Made by a program: the position numbers and the translations under genes. 64,000 nt of DNA, taken from contig OY751485.1 of NCBI GenBank assembly GCA_963565915.1, positions 4,340,001 through 4,404,000 of the forward strand, given 5' to 3'. Shown piece after piece: positions 10,650 to 18,630 of the stretch. Below the pieces are notes generated by a model, which was given only the letters and a program-made list of their open reading frames with translations, did no database searches and had not been told where the DNA came from. Each line of letters begins with the position of its first letter. Position 1 is the first letter of the stretch. Source of the stretch: Entoloma clypeatum (taxonomy: Eukaryota > Basidiomycota > Agaricomycetes > Agaricales > Entolomataceae).

Positions 10650-12118
10650 TCACTGGGGTGGCCTGGTGTCGGAGACGCCCTTCAGCCTCTCGTTTACCAA
10701 CTCGCTGAATTCCTCCCGCAAAATCGCCTCTCTCCTTGTTCTCTCTTCCTTCTGCAGCTTCAAAATACCTCTCTTCTCCTCTGCACTGATAACCTGATTC
10801 TCCTTCCTTATTCGCACAGCGTTCATCCTGCGATGCCGACTTCCACTCATGACATACCCCACATCTTCAAACGTTGCAATTTCCTCCGGCGTTAAGCCAA
10901 TCTCTCCACGACGCGGAATACGTGCCTCTGTGCCTTCCTGCAAGAATGCTGCCATCGCGCTGCCTTCACCGCGGAGCAATGCACCTCCATAGCTGCGTTC
11001 GTCGACCTTGCGTGTGTTTATTTTGACCAGGGGCTGCGGCCCCACCTCCTCGTCTGAATCGTCATCCATTGCATGGCGTGTGATTGCAGATGACATGTCG
11101 GACTTTGACCCACCCACCGCGTGAATGGGAATTGGCGGGGGAGGCATAGAGGTCTTGACAACCCATTCACTTTCATCGACGCCTTCGGAGGTACGTGGCA
11201 ACAGGCTCCTGCTTCTCGAGCGGGTATCACTCTTGCTACGTTCTCGGTTGCGTCTGCGGCGTCTGCTGTCATCTTGGCTGTCATCGTCGCTATGGTCGTA
11301 GTTTTTGTGTCTGCGACTTCGACTGCGGCTTCGCGACCTGTGTCGTCTTCTATTCTCGTGATCTCTGTCATTATCTTTCCTCGATCGTTTTCTCTCCTTT
11401 CGCTCCCGCGGCCGCCTTTCCTCTTGTTCTTCTGATGAGGAGGAGAGGGATCTTGGGCGTTTTGATTTTTTGCTGGATTTGTTTCGCTTTGGGGAACTGA
11501 TAAGGCAAGGTAGAGACGAGTTGAGTACATCTTTCCAAAATGAAAGTCACAACGTACAGTTCGCGAGCGGGCGCTTTTGGGGAGGATGGCCATACAGACG
11601 CCGTTTGATTCTCTCGTTGTAGCCGTCGACTGTCGAACGGAAATGAGTTGCTTAGCGAGGAAGGGGACACAGCATGGCTTTTTTTCTTACCTCTCCATGA
11701 AGTCGCTGCCGCCTCCATGGTGAGGCGGCCTGTCCCTACAATTTGGATACATATTCTGCGGTTGTCTCCAAGGGCCCAGATCTTGAGGCTCCAGCGCAGG
11801 AGTTCGGTTGTAGTCGTCATATTGCGGACTGGCTCGTCGACGGTCGGTATACCCGCTCCGGTCTCTGTCTCTAGTCGTGTCTCGCCCCCGTACCCTGTCT
11901 TGCCTGTCGTTTGAATACGTGGACTGTTCTCGTGAGTCCGGCGTCGCATCTCCAGCTCGGTCGCCTGTTCTTCCGTTCTCCCGACTGCGGTTGAAGTTCG
12001 TCCGATTAGGGCTTAGGCTTCGGCGGCGCCTGCCGGGGGAAGGTGAACGTTTTTGGGCATGGTTTGCAGAGCCTTGACCTTGGATGAGAGCCATACGGGA
12101 GTGGTGAATGGTGGCCAT
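10650..12118 (-). CDS. NKAP-family RS protein (nuclear RNA-processing factor)
   Basis: Homologue of NF-kappa-B-activating protein, a nuclear-speckle and spliceosome-associated factor in animals. The N-terminal third is Arg/Ser/Asp-rich (KRSPSPGRRRRSLSPNR and RSRSRSRR-type runs, strongly charged). The C-terminal SynMuv/NKAP domain is well conserved: YGGALLRGEGSAMAAFLQEG, RIPRRGEIGLTPEEIATFED, VGYVMSGSRHRRMNAVRIRK, ENQVISAEEKRGI, and an ending around EEFSELVNERLKGVSDTRPPQ. ATG candidates are 12118 (MATIHHSR) and 12094 (MALIQGQG). Three to four short introns. The transposon nest begins only 13 bp upstream of the first ATG, so the original promoter or 5' leader has been displaced. Confidence 0.88.
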
Positions 12119-12131
12119 TGTTCATGGACTA

Positions 12132-12441
12132 CTATGCTCTGCCCTGACTTCGGATGGGCTGTGCAGGCGTCCTCACTTCGGAGTCACATCATGTCACATT
12201 GTCTGAGAGTGAAATCGTCCTTCTTTGGCTTCATCCACTGCAACAAACACAACGGAACAACCCGAATTCCCATGATTTTGACTTTGAGGAGTGACACTCC
12301 CAAATTTGGTAATAAATGACTGATAAAGCTAAATCGCCGTCCTCTTCTGCCCTTTCGTTGGCTTCAATACTAGATCGTAGTATACAAGGTGGATAAATGA
12401 CAATGATCATAAAATTCAGCATTTTTAGAGAGAGAAATGGT
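12132..12441. mobile_element. MITE, left part (outermost element of the nest)
   Basis: Begins after TA (12130-12131) with CTATGCTCTGCCCTGACTTC. Its ~50-bp terminal repeat (to about 12182) matches, as reverse complement, sequence now at 16690-16739 plus 22999-23016, with one mismatch and one indel. The far end is also followed by TA (23017-23018). The MITE was interrupted by hAT copy 1: the 8-bp GAAATGGT at 12434-12441 is the target duplication. De-nested length is about 378 bp. Confidence 0.85.
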
Positions 12442-14001
12442 TAAGGTATGACACGGGTACACCTCGGGTTTTTTTTCCTGAACCCGTACCCGTACCCGCA
12501 AACACCGTACCCATAAGGGTAGGGGTGCGGGTACACCCATAGAAATGGCGGGTACACCGCGAAAACCACGGGTATGCATATGCACCCGTGGGTTTCGCAT
12601 TCATTTGGCACAGGAGACAGCTACTAGGTAAAAAAAATGGCACTACGAAATATAAGTCCTTATCTGCTCTTCGCACGGCACTTCTCGTAAGCCGCCTTGA
12701 CATCGCGTCGAACAGTGTTCGGAGATGGGACTTTGAGGTGGGGGTGTCCTGTCGTGAGGAGATCGATAAGCTCGGGGTCGGAGACGATGTGCGCGGGGCG
12801 ATTGCTTTCGGCCACCCATTTGGCAATGTGGGCACTGATGGGCGGAGTGAGTTCGGAGGAATGTATCAAAAGCAAACATAATTACCGGAACTCGGGGGTT
12901 GAGTGAGCACGGTGGGAGTAGGTGGCTGGCTGTTTTCCTTGGCGGGTGAAGGTATTGAAGATGTTGCCGCTCCGGTCGACACTCGACTTCCCCTTCATGG
13001 CTGTCTTAACAGCATCCTCGCCGAAGCAGCGCACGGCATGGTTCCGGAGGTTAGCAGTTGACGACTTGTCGGCTTTGTCTTGATAACGTCGAATACCTTT
13101 TGCTGATGTCTTGCATTTCTTGGCGGAACACGCGAAGAAGTGGGCGACGCGACCATCGTGTACCTCGATGGTGACTTCAGGTTTGAAGAAGGAATATACA
13201 GCAGACCTCCAGGTTTTCTTCGCCGCAGCTGAGGGATGAATGAGTAAGATATCAACTGGAAGAAAAGAAAAGAATTCGTGCTCACCAAGTTCTTTCTCAA
13301 GCTCGTCGGTCTCCTCACCCGAATCGATGTCGATAACATCTGGCCCATCATCCACGCTGTCTTCATCTCCACCGGCTGTGGGGTCGCTGCCTTCATCGCT
13401 CATGACTGGGGAAGAGACATTCGAAAGCGCATGCTTCGCCCGCTTGAGGGGACGAGCGATTGAACTGGCACCTTTCTTGATACGTTTGACGCCGCGCCCG
13501 ACCGCTTTGGCACTGGATCTGACAGCCTTAGATAGAGAGGATGTCGAGACCGCAGACTGGAGGGATGAGCGTGAAGATTTGGCCGAAGACTGTGTTTTCC
13601 AAGACTGGGGCATCAGGAAGGTGAAAAAAAGCGAAGGGAATCGACACACTTTTAAATAGTGAAGCCAGATCAGCTTCAACAAGATCGGATGACCCCATGA
13701 GGGCCGATGGGGGCCGTAGAGCTAGAAGCTGTGACTTGCTCGGATGCCAGCACGATTGGTGGCAATTTTCTCACGGCCCTGATAAGCAACAATTCGACGG
13801 TCGATTGTAAATTCAAATAGAATATATTTCAATTAATGCTCAGTTATGATATGTAACCATTAGATAGTATGTACAACACCCATATACCCGTGAGTAAGGG
13901 TACGGTGTTGCGCGGGTAGGACAAACTCGAACCCGTACCCGTACCCGAACACACCCGTGACCAAATTGTCACGGTGTTACCCGTACCCGTGTCATACCTT
14001 A
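12442..14001 (-). mobile_element. hAT transposon, copy 1 (1560 bp, non-autonomous)
   Basis: Ends are perfect inverted repeats TAAGGTATGACACGGGTAC and its reverse complement. Many ACCCGTA/TACGGGT subterminal repeats sit inside both ends, as is usual for hAT transposase binding sites. It has the same length as copy 2 (16748-18307) and is nearly identical in opposite orientation; I noticed one C/T difference in the terminal repeat. Flanks are GAAATGGT on the left and AGGACAAG on the right. These do not match each other, but each is the exact reverse complement of the corresponding flank of copy 2. That pattern is explained by inversion between the copies. Confidence 0.93.
12660..13613 (-). pseudogene. 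Truncated hAT transposase, N-terminal part only (copy 1)
   Basis: Starts MPQSWKTQSSAKSS at 13613. An acidic stretch (DSVDDGPDVIDIDSGEETDE) is followed, after an intron, by a BED-type zinc-finger-like segment (VAHFFACSAKKCKTSAKG ... LRNHAVRCFG). After a second intron comes the typical hAT pre-catalytic region AHIAKWVAESNRPAHIVSDP and PHLKVPSPNTVRRDVKAAYE, ending CRAKSR-stop at 12660. In full-length family members the DDE/insertion/dimerisation domains follow this point. They are absent, so the product could bind DNA but not catalyse transposition. The frame itself is undamaged and identical to copy 2. Confidence 0.85.
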
Positions 14002-14976
14002 AGGACAAGGGGCAGATCGACGAGGGAGTTGTTCGATGGCTGGTGCGATAAACTCAATCATTTCCTCGGTGTGGTCGGACTTGTTGTCCGCGTTGTTGGC
14101 GCGCCTTTTCTGGTTGCGCCAGCGTCCCTTTCCCTTCTTCTTTTCAGAGGCGGTACTTGGGTCGGTCGAGTTAGGCTGCTCATCAGCATTGTTCTGCAAG
14201 GTACTCGGTGCTGTCTGCTTTTCCCATTTGGGGTCTTGCCCCTTTCGCTTAGTCCCGGAGATTTTCCGGGCCTGCTCGTTGGACGCCCAAGTAGACCCTA
14301 TCGCATACTTGCGCCTGTACTCTGAGACGATGCTGTTGGTGACGGCTTGCCATGTGAAGTCATCGGCATCATAGACCTGAAAGAGGGCAGTGGAGAGAGA
14401 CGACCAAGTGTCAGGAATGGCACTTGCCAAGATCATAGCCTGCATCAGATCAGGCACAACGAATTTTGAGTCGCTAAGGCGAGCGAAGAGTGACCCAAGG
14501 CACTCGATCTCCGGCACAGGGTCCCGACCAAACAGTTTGAAAGAGGCTGCGGCTTTGAAATCGCCAAATATGGTGGCGGGGGAGACCTTTGAATACGTAT
14601 CCTTTAATGACGTCCAGGCGTCCTTCGAGGACTTGGCGTCCTTGATGTGCCTCCTGATTGCCTCGGAGACTTTGAGGCGGATGGAACCCAGGGCCATGTC
14701 ATCATCCCTGATCCAGACCTTTCTTTCTTTGTGGAAGCTAGGTTGGTCGACAGTGGTGGTGATCACTGGAGGTTGGGTTGCAGATGTAGACGTGGCGGAG
14801 GCAGGGGTGGAGACCGTGACGGTAAAGTCGGCGATGTCAGGGCGCTCAATGTCGCCAGATACGATGTGCCAGACTCCTTGATGGAGGAGATAGGACTTCA
14901 TTTTTTCAGCCCAGCTTTGGTAGTCGATACCGTCGAAGACGGTGATGGAGTCAAGTGCGGAGCGAGAGGTAGACAT
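14002..14976 (-). pseudogene. Copia gag, N-terminal part, interrupted by hAT
   Basis: From MSTSRSALDSITVFDG at 14976. Typical copia-type gag core (UBN2/DUF4219-like): YQSWAEKMKSYLLHQGVWHI, ALGSIRLKVSEAIRRH, AWTSLKDTYSK, LFARLSDSKFVVPDLMQAM and ILASAIPDTWSSL, then a Lys/Arg-rich tail. It stops being gag exactly at the hAT duplication, in PRRSAPCP. The frame continues on the other side of hAT copy 2 at 18316. No CCHC knuckle is visible in this part. Confidence 0.85.
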
Positions 14977-15330
14977 TTTTAATGAATCTAAAAGGAGTTT
15001 TTCCAATCAGTGATGTTCTTTATGAATTTGATTTTTAGAGAAAACAAATAAATGATTCCTCATAACATATTCCCTTTAGGAATAGCGGTTGTGGGAAAAT
15101 TCCTTTTTGTCAGAAGTGTGTGAGGTACGATCAACGTTTCCACATGATGTGTACTAAGTCAATCCCCTTAGGGACGCTTCATGACAGGTACTTGTCGTAA
15201 TGACGTTCCCAGGTTCATGTGTGAAGAAGTATGACTCAGAACCTAGATCTTTCGATCGGTTCTTTGCCAACCAGGGTAGAGTGGGCAGGTACTTGCTGTT
15301 GCCAGCGTTCCCAAGTCCCTCTGCTATCCA

Positions 15331-15342
15331 GGGCCCATAACC
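15331..15342 (-). other. Primer-binding site: tRNA-iMet half-molecule type
   Basis: Immediately downstream of the 5' LTR the minus strand reads GGTTATGGGCCC. This is complementary to the anticodon stem-loop of eukaryotic initiator tRNA-Met (GGGCCCAUAACC), as in Drosophila copia, which is primed by a tRNA-iMet fragment cleaved in the anticodon loop. Confidence 0.7.
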
Positions 15343-15652
15343 TGTTGAAGTTCCACCTGGGCGCTAGCTGCAGGTGTACTGAGCAACACAGCTACAGTGG
15401 AAGTACTCTACTCTACCATTCTAGTCACTTACTTGGTTGAGAAGGGTGGGGCTGGTGAGAGCGGTTGAGGCTGGTAAGAGCGATGGAGCTGGTTAAGAGT
15501 CAAGAGACAACTTGTTGATATTGACAGTTTCCTGGTCTTATATACCGTACTACTGTTTGTATCAACCAAATAAGTATGTAATCGAAGATGTGTAAATGGT
15601 CACATGATGTAATCTAATCTAATCTAATCTATGTGATGGAAAAGTTTCAACA
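15343..15652 (-). repeat. 5' LTR of the copia element (310 bp, inverted)
   Basis: TGTTGAAA...CTTCAACA on the minus strand, the same length as the 3' LTR at 22172-22481. It contains a short GATTA tandem and a TATATAAGACC promoter element. By eye it differs from the 3' LTR at six positions, all transitions, five of them at CpG sites. Confidence 0.95.
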
Positions 15653-15657
15653 TCCTT

Positions 15658-16675
15658 GGCCTTAGCAAAGTCATCACCACCGCGCCTTATGTCACGGAGA
15701 TTTACATCTTCACCCGAAACATACAGGCCGTTTGACTCGCTCTCGATACTGGTTTCATCCACGTGGGACACTCTATCTCATGCAGCATCTCCCGTCTTCT
15801 CCGGCCCTTCCTTGCTGGAGCTGGCATCATCCACATCCACCTCGACATGCCTCTCATGTCTGAATGGGGCTCTGCCTTCCCTGACCCCTCGCGCCACTTC
15901 AAGTCGACCCAAGGAACAGCCTTGTCTCCTCTATCGCCCAACTTTGCCCATACCGCTGCCACTACCAGTGCCGTAGACGGATGGTGCAAACTTCATTCCA
16001 CCCCCGAATTCCGAGGTTGCTCCTTCCTTCCTCTCCACACTGGAGACAAAGAGAAGGTATTTCAACCGGACCACGTCAAAGGTGGACCCTGGCTCAATTC
16101 CTGGGCGGGCAACAACAATGCGCTGTTCGCTCGCCTCACCCGCGCCACCCTGGGCCATGCCCCCATTGGTGCCTACAGACAATGCTTCAAACATCCGGGC
16201 CCATTCACATGCGCCTGCGACGATGACACTCTCGAGACAGTAGACCACCTCCTCCACAAATGTCCTCTCTTCGATAGAGACGACGCCTCCAACAAAAGGT
16301 ACAACATTGGCAATTTCCTGGGGATGCTCGCAAATCATCCCGCGTTATTGGCCTTTCCCCCACCCTAACTTATCGGGTGAGCTTCAGTGTTACGTTTCTT
16401 TCTTTCATGGTCTCTTTAGTTACTACGGTCTCTGCCTATGGGCGTATGTAGTTTATATACGGGGTCTGTTCTTGTGGACTTGATCCATGGGCGGACCCCA
16501 CTCTCGGATACTTATATATTTCTCTCCGCACATGTGCCGTGACCACAGGGCATTACTCTCCAATACTTTCATATGTAGTTCTCATTAAATTTGTAACTTA
16601 GTGTACAAGACCGGACTGCGATCAGGTGCCGGAATATAAATTGAGGTTTTTAAAAATAAAAAATAAAAATAAAAA
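15658..16675 (+). mobile_element. LINE (non-LTR retrotransposon), 3' part
   Basis: An open frame from the copia junction to 16368 (one TGA at 15733) continues without frame change the coding sequence on the minus strand at 22487 (ETLIIATLL | GLSKVITTAPYV). It ends with a zinc-binding C-terminal segment typical of LINE ORF2 proteins: ALFARLTRATLGHAPIGAYR, then C-T-C-ACDDDTLETVDHLLHKC. A 3' untranslated region and an A-rich tail (taaaaataaaaaataaaaat-like, to 16675) follow. Bases 16676-16689 are the 14-bp target duplication. Confidence 0.85.
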
Positions 16676-16689
16676 GCTCTGCCCTGACT

Positions 16690-16747
16690 TCGGAGGGGCT
16701 GTGCAGGCTGTCCTCACTTCGGAGATAAGCTCATATAGCACCATTTC
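16690..16747 (-). mobile_element. MITE, inner right part (inverted with the segment)
   Basis: Completes the second MITE terminal repeat (TTCGGAGGGGCTGTGCAGGC and following), matching 12146-12182. It is cut on its right by hAT copy 2; ACCATTTC at 16740-16747 is the reverse complement of the duplication GAAATGGT left of hAT copy 1. Adjacent 16676-16689 is the LINE target duplication, shared with 22999-23012. Confidence 0.82.
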
Positions 16748-18307
16748 TAAGGTATGACATGGGTACGGGTAACACCGTGACAATTTGGTCACGGGTGTGT
16801 TCGGGTACGGGTACGGGTTCGAGTTTGTCCTACCCGCGCAACACCGTACCCTTACTCACGGGTATATGGGTGTTGTACATACTATCTAATGGTTACATAT
16901 CATAACTGAGCATTAATTGAAATATATTCTATTTGAATTTACAATCGACCGTCGAATTGTTGCTTATCAGGGCCGTGAGAAAATTGCCACCAATCGTGCT
17001 GGCATCCGAGCAAGTCACAGCTTCTAGCTCTACGGCCCCCATCGGCCCTCATGGGGTCATCCGATCTTGTTGAAGCTGATCTGGCTTCACTATTTAAAAG
17101 TGTGTCGATTCCCTTCGCTTTTTTTCACCTTCCTGATGCCCCAGTCTTGGAAAACACAGTCTTCGGCCAAATCTTCACGCTCATCCCTCCAGTCTGCGGT
17201 CTCGACATCCTCTCTATCTAAGGCTGTCAGATCCAGTGCCAAAGCGGTCGGGCGCGGCGTCAAACGTATCAAGAAAGGTGCCAGTTCAATCGCTCGTCCC
17301 CTCAAGCGGGCGAAGCATGCGCTTTCGAATGTCTCTTCCCCAGTCATGAGCGATGAAGGCAGCGACCCCACAGCCGGTGGAGATGAAGACAGCGTGGATG
17401 ATGGGCCAGATGTTATCGACATCGATTCGGGTGAGGAGACCGACGAGCTTGAGAAAGAACTTGGTGAGCACGAATTCTTTTCTTTTCTTCCAGTTGATAT
17501 CTTACTCATTCATCCCTCAGCTGCGGCGAAGAAAACCTGGAGGTCTGCTGTATATTCCTTCTTCAAACCTGAAGTCACCATCGAGGTACACGATGGTCGC
17601 GTCGCCCACTTCTTCGCGTGTTCCGCCAAGAAATGCAAGACATCAGCAAAAGGTATTCGACGTTATCAAGACAAAGCCGACAAGTCGTCAACTGCTAACC
17701 TCCGGAACCATGCCGTGCGCTGCTTCGGCGAGGATGCTGTTAAGACAGCCATGAAGGGGAAGTCGAGTGTCGACCGGAGCGGCAACATCTTCAATACCTT
17801 CACCCGCCAAGGAAAACAGCCAGCCACCTACTCCCACCGTGCTCACTCAACCCCCGAGTTCCGGTAATTATGTTTGCTTTTGATACATTCCTCCGAACTC
17901 ACTCCGCCCATCAGTGCCCACATTGCCAAATGGGTGGCCGAAAGCAATCGCCCCGCGCACATCGTCTCCGACCCCGAGCTTATCGATCTCCTCACGACAG
18001 GACACCCCCACCTCAAAGTCCCATCTCCGAACACTGTTCGACGCGATGTCAAGGCGGCTTACGAGAAGTGCCGTGCGAAGAGCAGATAAGGACTTATATT
18101 TCGTAGTGCCATTTTTTTTACCTAGTAGCTGTCTCCTGTGCCAAATGAATGCGAAACCCACGGGTGCATATGCATACCCGTGGTTTTCGCGGTGTACCCG
18201 CCATTTCTATGGGTGTACCCGCACCCCTACCCTTATGGGTACGGTGTTTGCGGGTACGGGTACGGGTTCAGGAAAAAAAACCCGAGGTGTACCCGTGTCA
18301 TACCTTA
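16748..18307 (+). mobile_element. hAT transposon, copy 2 (1560 bp, non-autonomous)
   Basis: Inverted near-identical copy of 12442-14001, with ends TAAGGTATGACATGGGTAC and GTACCCGTGTCATACCTTA. The right flank CTTGTCCT (18308-18315) is the reverse complement of the right flank of copy 1 (AGGACAAG, 14002-14009). Before the inversion this duplication therefore bracketed a single hAT insertion in the copia gag. Confidence 0.93.
17136..18089 (+). pseudogene. Truncated hAT transposase, N-terminal part only (copy 2)
   Basis: Same reading as copy 1: start MPQSWKTQ at 17136, BED-like finger, hAT pre-catalytic motif and stop after CRAKSR at 18087-18089. Two GT-AG introns are inferred (after EKELG... 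near 17462, and after STPEFR near 17866). A TATA-like TATTTAAAA lies about 45 nt upstream. It lacks all catalytic domains. Confidence 0.85.
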
Positions 18308-18315
18308 CTTGTCCT

Positions 18316-18600
18316 CTCCCTCCTCATCATGCACCTGCCTTCACCACTGTAACGGGCCGCGGGAAAACTTCGAGTACCGCGCAGCCTGAGTCAGAAAGAA
18401 TGCAGTCACTTCTGCAACACATGAACCTGCCTCCTTCCCAGTACACCGGGCTTCCTTCCGGAAAGCCGTCAGCGTGGAAAAAGAACGAGAAGGTGAGAAA
18501 ACTCGCTCGAGAAATCGGTGCCAGACCCTCTGGGTCAAACCTTCGTATCTTGGACACCATCATTCCAGACATCGACGAGAGGCAAACTAAACAGCATTGA
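18316..18600 (+). pseudogene. Copia gag, C-terminal part
   Basis: In the frame expected from the minus-strand half (…SAPCP, then LPPHHAPAFTTVTG). Continues with LLQHMNLPPSQYTGLPSG and KLAREIGARPSG and ends at TGA 18598-18600, in the same frame as the pol reading frame starting at 18631. The stop may be a mutated CGA or a gag/pol boundary stop. Confidence 0.7.
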
Positions 18601-18630
18601 GTAACTCCACCGTTAGACCAATCGCTGCGG

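Larger units (their letters stand above)
14002..15652 (-). mobile_element. Ty1/copia retrotransposon, 5' half (now inverted)
   Basis: Reads on the minus strand as 5' LTR (15652-15343), primer-binding site (15342-15331), leader, and gag from 14976 to 14002, where it is cut by the hAT target site AGGACAAG. The rest of the element lies 4.3 kb away on the opposite strand (18308-22481). Bases 15653-15657 (TCCTT) are the reverse complement of AAGGA found after the 3' LTR, i.e. the 5-bp target duplication of one insertion. Confidence 0.93.

Noticed and set aside
10650..12118. Plus-strand frames over the NKAP gene (e.g. 11121-11500, 11648-11914)
   Set aside because: Ser/Cys/Val-rich reverse readings of the Arg-Ser-rich N-terminus; the minus strand carries the conserved NKAP domain.
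12132..12182. Independent dispersed repeats at 12132 and 16676
   Set aside because: They are the two terminal repeats of one MITE; the missing end was found at 22999-23016 after accounting for the LINE duplication.
13240..13659. 139-codon frame antisense to the hAT transposase (also 17090-17509)
   Set aside because: Ser-rich shadow of the coding strand; present only because the sense codons are GC-rich.
12440..14005. piggyBac-type element: TTAA appears at both ends of hAT copy 1
   Set aside because: Copy 2 does not have TTAA on both sides, the coded protein is hAT-like, and exact 8-bp duplications are found when flanks are compared between the two copies.
15702..16338. Minus-strand frames in the LINE 3' part
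   Set aside because: Shadows of the LINE frame that carries the zinc-binding C-terminus on the plus strand.
12442..18307. One giant palindrome or composite transposon with hAT arms
   Set aside because: The sequence between the arms is explained as parts of MITE, LINE and copia, with their own junctions. The flanks show two independent insertions followed by inversion.
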